DNA from: Solirubrobacteraceae bacterium
Lineage (GTDB): Bacteria > Actinomycetota > Thermoleophilia > Solirubrobacterales > Solirubrobacteraceae
Length of the DNA: 50,359 nt
Direction: 5' to 3'
Assembly (NCBI GenBank): GCA_016463515.1
Contig: JAEMRF010000003.1
Coordinates: 1 to 50,359 of the forward strand
The position numbers and the translations under genes are program-made. The notes under the pieces were generated by a model that did not search any database, was not told where the DNA came from, and saw only the letters and a program-made list of their open reading frames with translations. Positions 41,220-49,035 of the stretch are shown in pieces; positions within the stretch are counted from its first letter, which is position 1, and each line of letters begins with the position of its first letter.

Positions 41220-42155
41220 ATGAGCACGCCCGAGTCCCCACCACCGCGCCGGCGGCTGGTGGTCTCCTTCGACGACGAGCCCGCAGCTCCGTCGCTTGCC
41301 AAGCCTCCTGCGGCAGCCCAACCGACCGCCCCTGCGCCACCACCCAGGCCTGCCCCGGCCAGCGCGCTGCCGTCGTTGCCCGCTCCGCGCCCACCGCTGC
41401 AGTTCGGCGACGGCTCACCGCCGCCCCCGCCCGGCGCTGGCCAGAGGTACGCTGCTCCGCCTCCGCCACCGCCGACCGGCCACGTGCAGCCGCCTCCGCC
41501 GCCCGGCCCGGGCGGCGCCGCAGGACGGCCGCTTGGATCTCGGGGAGCGCGGTTCCTGTCTCGCTTCGTCGACGGTCTCATCCTCACGCCCGTCTACGTG
41601 CTGTTCTTCTTCGTCGCCTCCCTGGCGTTCGCCGGCATTCTCGCGACCGGTGTCGAGAGCTGTGGCTACGACGGGTTCGGGGACTACGTCTGCTCGGAAG
41701 ATTCGGTCATGGCCGCAGGGGTCGGCGGCTTCGTCGTGGCCTTCGTGATCTTGCTGATCGGCAACGCGATCATGTTGGCGATCCTCGCCGCACTGACCGT
41801 CCGCAAAGGCGAACGCAACGGCCAGACGCTCGGCCGGCAGCTGGTGAACGTGCGACTGGTCCGTACCGACGGCCGACCTGTCGACTGGAGCGTCGCGCTG
41901 CGGCGTGAGGCGCTCTTCCCCACCTTGCTCGCGCTCCCGCTCTGGCTCGGCACGCTCGCCGACATGTTCTGGCCGCTGATCGACTCCCGCAAGCGCCGGC
42001 TCGTCGACATCTGGTGTGGAACCGAGGTCCTCCTGGCACAAGGCACGGCGCCTGCTCCCGTCGGGCCTTCGGCCCCTCCACCGCACGGTGCGCCTGCGTG
42101 GGGCGCTCAAGCCGTGCCACCGCCACCTCCCGGCCCGTTCGGAGGACCGCGATGA
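41220..42155 (+). CDS. RDD-family membrane protein, copy 1
   Basis: 311 aa, ATG with GGAG 7 nt upstream. A disordered cytoplasmic head begins with RLVVSFDDE (12-20) and continues Pro-rich to about 100. The RDD domain (about 105-270) has GARFLSRFVDGLIL, Arg-Asp-type polar residues in the first TM, and NGQTLGRQLVNVRLVR before later TMs. Some RDD proteins are ion exchangers, but most have unknown roles; near T7SS they are frequent. The head motif resembles short motifs in the RING, JAMM and zinc-ribbon proteins. Overlaps the next RDD gene by 4 nt. Confidence 0.88.
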   Translation: MSTPESPPPRRRLVVSFDDEPAAPSLAKPPAAAQPTAPAPPPRPAPASALPSLPAPRPPLQFGDGSPPPPPGAGQRYAAPPPPPPTGHVQPPPPPGPGGAAGRPLGSRGARFLSRFVDGLILTPVYVLFFFVASLAFAGILATGVESCGYDGFGDYVCSEDSVMAAGVGGFVVAFVILLIGNAIMLAILAALTVRKGERNGQTLGRQLVNVRLVRTDGRPVDWSVALRREALFPTLLALPLWLGTLADMFWPLIDSRKRRLVDIWCGTEVLLAQGTAPAPVGPSAPPPHGAPAWGAQAVPPPPPGPFGGPR

Positions 42156-42808
42156 CGGCTGTCCGGCCCGTGCCGCCGCTGGCTTCCCTGTGGCTTCGCC
42201 TGGGCGTGCGCTTGGCGCTGGGCCTTGTTGGCACGCTTTTGGTGGTCACGACCATGTTCCTCCTGGGCCGGCAAAGCCTGCTGTGGTCGGTCGTCCTGGT
42301 CCTCGTGGGGTTCGTGTTCCGGGCAGCGCTGGCCGCCTTCCTCGTGCGTCCTGGTCGCCACAACGGCCAATCGCTGAGCAAGCAGCTGACCGGGATGCGC
42401 GTGGTCGACGAGCAGGGTCTTCCGATCTCCTACGGCAAGGCGTTCGCGCGCGAGGCGGCCTGGCCCCTCCTCATCGGCGTGCTGTCGTTCGTGCTCGTGG
42501 GCGTCCTGCTCGCACTCGCCGACGGGATTGCCGCCATCGCCGACGACCAGCGCCGGCGGCTCATCGACCGCATCCTCGGCACGCGGGTGGTCGTCGCCGA
42601 CCCGGTACCGAGCTGGATTCCGGAGGACGCGGGTCCGCCGCAGGTGGCCTGGTGGCCTGGCGCGGCGGGCGCGCAAGCCCCGGCCATGGCGTTCTCTGCT
42701 CCGGCGCCGCAGGGCTGGCCAGACGGGTGGTATCGCGACCCGTCGAACCCCGCTGTGCTGCGGTATTGGGCCGGTGGCACCTGGACGGAGCACACGCACC
42801 TGGGGTAG
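42152..42808 (+). CDS. RDD-family membrane protein, copy 2, with DUF2510
   Basis: 218 aa from ATG 42152 with GGAGG 6 nt upstream and an ATGA overlap with copy 1. Three to four TMs make up an RDD-like domain (HNGQSLSKQLTGMRVVDEQG, DDQRRRLIDRILGTRVV). A Pro/Ala linker and a C-terminal DUF2510 module (DGWYRDPSNPAVLRYWAGG, WTEHTH) follow. It probably pairs with copy 1 in the membrane. Confidence 0.85.
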   Translation: MTAVRPVPPLASLWLRLGVRLALGLVGTLLVVTTMFLLGRQSLLWSVVLVLVGFVFRAALAAFLVRPGRHNGQSLSKQLTGMRVVDEQGLPISYGKAFAREAAWPLLIGVLSFVLVGVLLALADGIAAIADDQRRRLIDRILGTRVVVADPVPSWIPEDAGPPQVAWWPGAAGAQAPAMAFSAPAPQGWPDGWYRDPSNPAVLRYWAGGTWTEHTHLG

Positions 42809-42837
42809 GTCGTCGCCGCCGGTCGTTGACCGATGGC

Positions 42838-42904
42838 CAACGTTCGCGGCCCAAGGTTTGCGGCTCAAGGTTGACGAGCGCGGCCGTGCTTCGGGGCGTA
42901 CGTT
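42838..42904 (+). promoter_or_regulatory. Triple 14-bp repeat and promoter upstream of the aminoacyltransferase gene
   Basis: CAACGTT (42838), CAAGGTT (42852) and CAAGGTT (42866) start exactly 14 bp apart. The last lies 32 nt (counted from its AAGGTT) from TACGTT (42899-42904). Leader to the ATG at 43098 is about 185 nt; it contains the 10-bp palindrome CCCGATCGGG (43025-43034) and AAAGGA before the ATG, otherwise nothing recognised. Confidence 0.5.
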
Positions 42905-43097
42905 CGAGAAGTCCGCATCGACGGCCACTCGAGCAGAAGAGCACGAGAGGAACGGAGATCGCGGGCACCAACTTCTCGCTCGCCGGCCGCCCTTGCGACC
43001 GCGTGGTAGGCCCTTGCGCCGATGCCCGATCGGGTACCGGTGCGAGGGTCTGGTCGGCATGTGAGATCGCACGGCTCACCTCGAAAGGACTACTCCG

Positions 43098-44156
43098 ATG
43101 GCCTCGAACCCCCGACCGCAGGGGCCCGCGTACGCCCACCCCTCGATCTCCCTCCCCCGGGCACTGCACGACGATGCACCGTTTGCGTCGTACTCCGCGC
43201 TGGCCCATCTCCCTGAGCACCCCAGCACCACGATCGCGACCCGAGACCTGTGGCTGCGCATCACGGAGGCGGTCCGCCACCACCAGGCTCCGGCCGCCGA
43301 GCTGTCGTTTCACACGATGCGCCTCTGGTACGGCGACCCGGACTTCACGCTGTCGCGGATCGGCGCCTTCATCGTTGTCGGACTTCACGATGCGCCGCGC
43401 CACGCGACGGTGATCGCGATCCCGGGGGCCCGTACTTCACCACCGGTGGTCGCGCACCTCGCCACGCTCTTTCGGGAGGTCGACGTGCGGCTCCTCTCCG
43501 AAACCACCGCGGACGCCCTGTCTGCAGCCAGCTCCGTCGCGGGAGCTGCGGCGATCGCCGATCGGGATACCGCCGACTACGTGCTGTCGATGGATGCGGT
43601 CGCCAGCCTCGAAGGCCCCGCCTTTCACACGCGCCGACGAGAGGTCAGGCGGTTCACGGCACGGCACGGCGCAGGCCTGGAATTCCGCGCCGGACACCTC
43701 GGTGAGTCCTGGGCGAACGAGCACCTTGCGGCCACCACCCGCAACTGGATCGACCGTAAGTTCGAGAGCCCGGCCGCGATCAGTGCTGCCGTGCGCCGCG
43801 AATGGCGGGGCATCCTGGGCTGGGCGCAGGATCCAAGCGCGCATGAGCTGCGGCTGTTTGCCGTCTCACTGGAAGGGCAGGCGGTCGGCGCGTCGGTCGT
43901 AGCTCCGATGTGGAACGGAACGTGGATGGGCATCGTCCTGAAGACCGACCCGTCGATCCCCGGACTCACGGCCTATCTGCGCCAGCGCGTATGCCAGCAG
44001 GGATTGCGTGAACTGGGCCCAGGTGCCGTACTCAACATCCAGCAGGACGACGGCCTGGCCGGGCTGCGGGCGGCGAAACTGTCGTATCGGCCCGTGCGGC
44101 TCGTCCCCAAGTTCTCGATCCAGCGCGGCGGACGCGGCGCCCAGGAGGCAGCGTGA
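43098..44156 (+). CDS. DUF2156-like aminoacyl/acyl transferase
   Basis: 352 aa. Two GNAT-like halves are visible; the second (about 195-350) has GPAFHTRRREVRRFTARHG, W-containing helices and the substrate-side strands expected for the C-terminal domain of lysyl-phosphatidylglycerol synthases and FemAB-like enzymes. Without the large MprF membrane part, it would act in the cytoplasm, perhaps moving an amino acid from tRNA to a lipid, wall precursor or protein N-terminus. It overlaps the following GNAT gene. Its promoter carries the triple repeat, which links it to the regulon. Confidence 0.72.
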   Translation: MASNPRPQGPAYAHPSISLPRALHDDAPFASYSALAHLPEHPSTTIATRDLWLRITEAVRHHQAPAAELSFHTMRLWYGDPDFTLSRIGAFIVVGLHDAPRHATVIAIPGARTSPPVVAHLATLFREVDVRLLSETTADALSAASSVAGAAAIADRDTADYVLSMDAVASLEGPAFHTRRREVRRFTARHGAGLEFRAGHLGESWANEHLAATTRNWIDRKFESPAAISAAVRREWRGILGWAQDPSAHELRLFAVSLEGQAVGASVVAPMWNGTWMGIVLKTDPSIPGLTAYLRQRVCQQGLRELGPGAVLNIQQDDGLAGLRAAKLSYRPVRLVPKFSIQRGGRGAQEAA

Positions 44157-44758
44157 TGCTGACGCTCAACAAGGCCCGCCTTCGCGCGCTCTGCGTCGAC
44201 GACCTCGACCGAATCGCCGAGCATGGAGGCGATCTGGCCGTCACAGCTGCGGCGCAGCCGGACCCTCCGTTTCCACTCGTGGTGCCGGCCGTGCGCGGCC
44301 GGATCGAGCGCGGCCACGCGGCTCCGCTGAGCGGCGGGAGCCACGACCACGAGTTCGCGATCACCTTCGCCGACGATCCCGCTGCGCGGCTGCTCGGGAT
44401 CGCCGGTCTCTACAACATCGATCGCTTCAACTCGATCGCCGAGATCGGCGTCACCATCACAGACCCCTCCTCGCGCGGGCTCGGCGTCGGGATCGACACC
44501 TACGTGCTCCTGGCAAGGTTCGCGTTTCGCGGCCAGCGCCTGAACAAGGTCTACGCGCAGGTCAAGGGGAGCAACACGGTGGCGCTCGCCACCTGCGACC
44601 GCCTCGGCATCCGCCGGCACGGGGTGCTTCCCGAGCACCGCTGGATCGACGGGGCGCCGGACGATCTCCACATCTTCGGGCTGCTTGCGCGTGAGTGGAG
44701 CGACGACCTCATCCGATGGCGAGAGCGCGGCCCAGCAGTCGAGCGTCGGGCAGCATGA
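44156..44758 (+). CDS. GNAT acetyltransferase (RimJ/RimL-like)
   Basis: About 200 aa. ATG 44156 is 7 nt after GGAGG and overlaps the previous stop by 1 nt; GTG 44153 is also possible. The fold runs from RALCVDDLDRIAEH through GIAGLYNIDRFNSIAEIGVTI to SRGLGVGIDTYVLLARFAF and LNKVYAQVKGSNTVALATCDRLG, the typical acetyl-CoA-binding order of RimJ/L-type enzymes. Substrate unknown; coupling to the DUF2156-like gene suggests a shared pathway. Confidence 0.85.
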   Translation: MLTLNKARLRALCVDDLDRIAEHGGDLAVTAAAQPDPPFPLVVPAVRGRIERGHAAPLSGGSHDHEFAITFADDPAARLLGIAGLYNIDRFNSIAEIGVTITDPSSRGLGVGIDTYVLLARFAFRGQRLNKVYAQVKGSNTVALATCDRLGIRRHGVLPEHRWIDGAPDDLHIFGLLAREWSDDLIRWRERGPAVERRAA

Positions 44759-44776
44759 GCGTCCGACGGCTCGGCG

Positions 44777-45286
44777 TCAGGCGTCGCGGACGGCGCTGGA
44801 GCGCAGCGGAGGCTCGGCGCTCCAGGGAAACACGATCCAGTCGTCGGTGCGGCGCCAGACGTGCTCGCATTTCACGATCGAGTGGGACTTCTCGTAGAGC
44901 GTGGCGCACCGCACTTCGCCGACCCGCTCACCGCAGAACTCCTTGACGAGCGCCAGGGTGGCGCCGGTGTCCGCCACGTCGTCGGCGATCAGGACCTTCG
45001 CGTTCTCCAGCAGCGCAAGGTCTGGGGCGGGCGGCAGGATCATGGGGACCGGGAGGCGCTCGTCGACACCGGTGTAGAACTCGACGTTCATCGTGTACGT
45101 GTTCTTGACGCCGAGCGCGTACGCGAGCGACGCAGCCACGATCAGGCCGCCTCGGGCAATCGCGAACACCGCGTCCGGTTCGAAGCCGTCCTCGTGGATC
45201 GAACGTGCCAGATCTCGGGTGGCGTCGCCCATATGCGACCACTCGAGAATCTCGCGTCGCACGTCAGGGGCCTCAGCGGTCGACAT
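44777..45286 (-). CDS. Phosphoribosyltransferase-family protein
   Basis: 169 aa. The PRPP loop reads VLIADDVADTGATL, with a preceding FAIARGGLIVAASLAYALG segment as in xanthine/hypoxanthine phosphoribosyltransferases and their regulatory relatives. It probably salvages a purine base, or is a domain-only homologue. A -10-like TACCCT (minus strand 45298-45293) ends 6 nt before the ATG, so the mRNA may be leaderless. Not obviously part of the T7SS genes. Confidence 0.88.
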   Translation of the reverse strand: MSTAEAPDVRREILEWSHMGDATRDLARSIHEDGFEPDAVFAIARGGLIVAASLAYALGVKNTYTMNVEFYTGVDERLPVPMILPPAPDLALLENAKVLIADDVADTGATLALVKEFCGERVGEVRCATLYEKSHSIVKCEHVWRRTDDWIVFPWSAEPPLRSSAVRDA

Positions 45287-45346
45287 GCACGCAGGGTAGC
45301 GGCCGCCAGGGGTCGTCCGCGCCCGCGAGGTGGGCCAGGGCGAGGG

Positions 45347-46600
45347 CTACGCCGCCACGTTGCCGGTTACGTTGCCGTCGACGGCAACCGTGAACGCGCG
45401 GAGATCAGCGACTTCGAGATCGGCCGCGAGCGCAAGTTGGTCAGCTGGCATGCCATGCCAGCGGAGTCGTCCGTCGAGGTGCTCGACGCCCGGGGGGAGC
45501 GGCAACTCGCGTTCTTGGAGCAGGCGAAGCGCGGCTGCGGCTCTGGCCTCGGGGTGGTAGAGCTCGTCTTGTCGGGCGTCGTCGAGCGTCACCAGCGCCT
45601 CATCGAGCTGGACGAGCAAGCCGTCGATCATCTCGTCGACGTTGTGCGCGCCTGCGGCATGGTGTGCGGCGCGACGACCGGCAGCCCACCGCCGTTCATC
45701 GCGGACTTCGTCGGCGGCAGGGGCACCGCGCTTGGCTGGCCGGCGTTCACGCCACCCCGTGATGAGCTCATCCATCGCTTGGATCTCGTCGACCTCCTCA
45801 TCGAGGAGACCGGCCGCGCGCACGAGCGAGGGCGAGGACCGCGTGAGCTTGGCGCCGAGCTCAAGACTGAGCGAGACGGCAGGACGCTCGCTCAAAGGAC
45901 GTTTCGCTGCCATACGGACCAGCGCCTGAGCAGCGGCCGTGGCGACCGCCGCCGCCGAGTTGCGGTGCTCTCCGGCAACCATCCGGGCGAGCTTTCGCAT
46001 CCGCGTCTCGGCGTGGCCGGTAGATCCGGCGGCGCCGACCTCCAAGAGCTCGGCCGCGAGGGCACGACGGTCTCCTCCCGTCGCCAAGCGACAGAGCGCC
46101 GGCTCGATCCAGGGCTCCCACTCCACGCCGAACTCCTCGGCAAACCACGAGCGCCACGACTCCTCGTCGGCTGGGCTGGATCCCAGGCTGGCCGGCCAGG
46201 ACTCTCGGCCTGCAGCGACCTGCTGCAGTTGGGCCAGCTCGGACGCCCCATCATGACCGGCCGCCACGAATCCATACGCCCCGCTGCGGCGCACACCGAG
46301 CATCGCATCCTGCGCCGTATGTGCGGACCAGGCCACTGGGCGCACGTGCGCCGTGCGCGGATTTCGGCGCAGGCGCCGGATCAGCCGCTCCCCGGGCCGG
46401 TCGAGCGCGAAGCGGTCCGTCGCGAGGAGGTCGACCAGAACGACGGCCTCCGGCGGGAGTGACTCAGCGACCAAGCCGACGGCAGTCGAACTGGTTGTCG
46501 GCAGCACCACGGCGCCATCAAGGGCCTCGCGCACACGAGTCACACGCCACCGGAGCGCGTCGGGGTTGCTGTCGAAGACGATGATCGGCGGGGTAGACAT
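45347..46600 (-). CDS. Receiver-like regulator paired with the two-part sensor kinase
   Basis: 417 aa from ATG 46600 (ATG 46648, overlapping the kinase stop, is possible). The head (1-125) is receiver-like: PIIVFDSNPDAL, VVLVDLLA with the central Asp, and AWSAHT. The middle has EEFGVEWEPWIEPALCRLATG and TRMRKLARMVAG, similar in plan to the FGFEPRPG...HTH part of the regulator at 25100-26236. The C-terminal 230 residues are helical. The acidic pocket is reduced (DS instead of DD), so it may work without phosphorylation. Downstream of, and probably co-transcribed with, the sensor gene. Confidence 0.6.
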   Translation of the reverse strand: MSTPPIIVFDSNPDALRWRVTRVREALDGAVVLPTTSSTAVGLVAESLPPEAVVLVDLLATDRFALDRPGERLIRRLRRNPRTAHVRPVAWSAHTAQDAMLGVRRSGAYGFVAAGHDGASELAQLQQVAAGRESWPASLGSSPADEESWRSWFAEEFGVEWEPWIEPALCRLATGGDRRALAAELLEVGAAGSTGHAETRMRKLARMVAGEHRNSAAAVATAAAQALVRMAAKRPLSERPAVSLSLELGAKLTRSSPSLVRAAGLLDEEVDEIQAMDELITGWRERRPAKRGAPAADEVRDERRWAAGRRAAHHAAGAHNVDEMIDGLLVQLDEALVTLDDARQDELYHPEARAAAALRLLQERELPLPPGVEHLDGRLRWHGMPADQLALAADLEVADLRAFTVAVDGNVTGNVAA

Positions 46601-46634
46601 AGCAGCGAGGTGATGCAGGCCGTGGAGCGTGGCG

Positions 46635-48878
46635 TCACTGCCGAGCATAAGAGAGGGTGAGCGCGTCGGGTGTGGAACGCACACCGATACCCAGCGCCTC
46701 GGCGACCAGCCGCAAGTCCCGAAGTCGGTCCGGTTCTGGGGGGCCGAGCGACGGCTGGGCCACGAGCGACAACACGAGCGTGCTGCCGTCGCTTCGATGC
46801 CACTGCGGCTCGACCCTCACCAGACGCCTGCGACCAAGCATGCCCTGCGGAGTGCAGCTCGCGCGCTCGTCGGCTGCCAGTGCGGCAAGCTCGAAGAGCG
46901 TGATGCGATCCACGGCACCGGCCGCAGCTTCCGCACCCGGCCGATCCCCCGGGGCCAGGGTCCCGCCGAGCGCAGCAGCAAGGCCCGCGGTCACGATCTC
47001 CTGAGGGTCGACCGACGATCGTGCCGCTCGATCGAGGGCAGCGAGCGCACGTTCAAGAGCCGTTGCAGCGGCGACGGTCGACGCATCGGTGGTGTGGCGT
47101 GCCAGCACGTTGATGGCGTCGTGCTGCAGCGACAATCCACGCACGATGGCCGCGGCGAGGCTCGCCCGGCCCAGCGCATCGGCGGCGCGCTCTTCGAGCC
47201 CACTCGCCCGCTCAGTGAAGCGCAGGATGGTGCGCACGAGGAGGTACACGCCGAAGGGGTACACAACGAGCAACCCAGCGCTGCCGGCTGCGTTCGCCGC
47301 GAGCAGTGGGGCGACGGCCGCGAGCCGAAGCGCTTCCGCAACCAGCCAGCGGTTCCGTCCGGCGGTGAGCAGGACGATCGCTGGGACCAACACGCTGGTC
47401 GTTGCCGGGACCACCGTATCGGGCCCGTTTGGAGACCACGCGAACGCTGCAGCCAGCAGCGCGGAGACCACGCTGGCCAGGACCGCGCCGCCGATCGGAT
47501 CCAAACCACCGACTCCGCCTCTTCCCGCGCGGATCAAGCCCTCGATGACGATGGCACCCGCCGCCATGAGCATCCAGGTCTCACCGAAGCTGTCCGAGAC
47601 GGAGGTCGCGGTCAGGGTGTCGCCGACATACCCGGCAAGGCGCACGGCGTCGAGCAGGCCGAATCCAAATCGCTCGAGTTCGCGGTGAACCGACAGCGTT
47701 CCGAGCTCGGCCGCGGTCGGGAGCGCCTTGGCCTCGACCTGCACTTCCAGACCGACTCCATGTTCACCGGCGAAGTACCGGGCCGTCCCGCCGACGCGTG
47801 CGAGCTGTCGCTGTGACCATGCCGAACCGACCCCGGCACGTGTGGGCATGGTGCCGCCTCCGTCGTCCTCGATCCTGAGCAGAAGGACGCCACGTTGGAG
47901 GTCGGCGCTGACGAGGATCACGTGCGCCCCTGGCGCATGGCGAATCACGTTGTCGATCTGCCGCCTGATCACGCTGAGCAGCGCGTCCGCGACGACGGCT
48001 CTCAGCGCCACCCGCTCGGTGCCCTCCGAGACCTCCACCTCGAGGGTCGGGCCGTCGGGGTCGAGCAGCTCTCGGCTGATGCGCTCGAGCAGCGTGTCGA
48101 GCTGGGTCGTGTGCTGGACCGTTGACTCGCCAAGGTCGGCCTCTTGCGCGAGCCGTTCGCGCAGCAGCCGGAGCTCCGGTGAGAGGTCGTCCCCACGCTG
48201 GCGAAGTGCGGCGGCCAGCCGGTCAGCTTCGCGACGCACGTCGGCGAGCGCATGCCGTAGCCGGTCTACGACACCGAGCTCGTGGACTTCGACCAGGTGC
48301 CAGCGGTTGAGGGTGGCCGCAGCGCTCCCCGTCACTCGACCCATCCAGAGGCCGGCGGCCACCGAGGCCCCGAAAGCGAGGAAGGCGGTCGCGAAGGCGC
48401 CGTTGCCCTCGAACCCGCCGACGTCGCCATCGACGACCACCCACGTGGGGACCACCACGCACGCCATCACCGTGAGTCCGGCGATCCAGCGCCGCCCCGG
48501 CAGCGCCAACCCCGCAAGGATCAGCCAGCACTGAGCACCGGTGATGTAGGCCCGAGCGGGCCCCGAGCCCCCCAGCGCGATGACGACCGTGGCGGCGGCC
48601 AGCGCGCACGCGACGAGCGTTCCCGGGCGCCGCAGCACCCACCCGCGGAGCCGACGCGGCTGTGCCACGAAGAGCGCCCCAACCAGTGCCTGAATGACCC
48701 CAAGACCCACGAGCAGCTGGGCTGCTGGGCCGACGTCGAGACTGGTGGCCCCCAGCGAGTACGCGAGGAGCAGCGTGGTCCCGCCAAACACCTGAACCCC
48801 GCCGACGAACCGCTGCAGCGCGAGTGCGTGGTCGCGGCCGGGGTGTTCGACCTGAAGGTGGGGGAGTGGCGTTGACAT
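46635..48878 (-). CDS. Sensor histidine-kinase-like protein with two membrane blocks
   Basis: 747 aa from ATG 48878 (GTG 48968 possible). Five to six TMs (about 25-200) are followed by a coiled linker and an HATPase domain with RQIDNVIRHAPGAHV (N box), EDDGGG (G1) and AGVGSAWSQRQLARVGG (G2). Unusually, a second block of TMs follows (about 430-570), then a long helical part (GLSLQHDAINVLARHTTD) and a final alpha-beta segment like a degenerate second kinase core. The ATPase in mid-protein suggests a fusion of two sensors. It pairs with the receiver-like gene just downstream. Confidence 0.75.
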   Translation of the reverse strand: MSTPLPHLQVEHPGRDHALALQRFVGGVQVFGGTTLLLAYSLGATSLDVGPAAQLLVGLGVIQALVGALFVAQPRRLRGWVLRRPGTLVACALAAATVVIALGGSGPARAYITGAQCWLILAGLALPGRRWIAGLTVMACVVVPTWVVVDGDVGGFEGNGAFATAFLAFGASVAAGLWMGRVTGSAAATLNRWHLVEVHELGVVDRLRHALADVRREADRLAAALRQRGDDLSPELRLLRERLAQEADLGESTVQHTTQLDTLLERISRELLDPDGPTLEVEVSEGTERVALRAVVADALLSVIRRQIDNVIRHAPGAHVILVSADLQRGVLLLRIEDDGGGTMPTRAGVGSAWSQRQLARVGGTARYFAGEHGVGLEVQVEAKALPTAAELGTLSVHRELERFGFGLLDAVRLAGYVGDTLTATSVSDSFGETWMLMAAGAIVIEGLIRAGRGGVGGLDPIGGAVLASVVSALLAAAFAWSPNGPDTVVPATTSVLVPAIVLLTAGRNRWLVAEALRLAAVAPLLAANAAGSAGLLVVYPFGVYLLVRTILRFTERASGLEERAADALGRASLAAAIVRGLSLQHDAINVLARHTTDASTVAAATALERALAALDRAARSSVDPQEIVTAGLAAALGGTLAPGDRPGAEAAAGAVDRITLFELAALAADERASCTPQGMLGRRRLVRVEPQWHRSDGSTLVLSLVAQPSLGPPEPDRLRDLRLVAEALGIGVRSTPDALTLSYARQ

Positions 48879-48988
48879 CGGCGAACCGTTGCGCCCAAAG
48901 GCAACCAGAGCGTAGATGCGCCAGCGGCCGAACGCGAACGTCGAGACCGGCTCCGCGCCAAGGTCCACGCAATATCAATGCGACCTAC

Positions 48989-49027
48989 AACGTTGACCAG
49001 AGCACTCCGCGAGCGACTGCCTAGCTT
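48989..49027 (+). promoter_or_regulatory. AACGTT-box promoter of the PPC protein
   Basis: AACGTT (48989-48994) lies 33 nt from TAGCTT (49022-49027), which ends 8 nt before ATG 49036, giving a probable leaderless mRNA. Confidence 0.6.
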
Positions 49028-49035
49028 GGCGCTCC

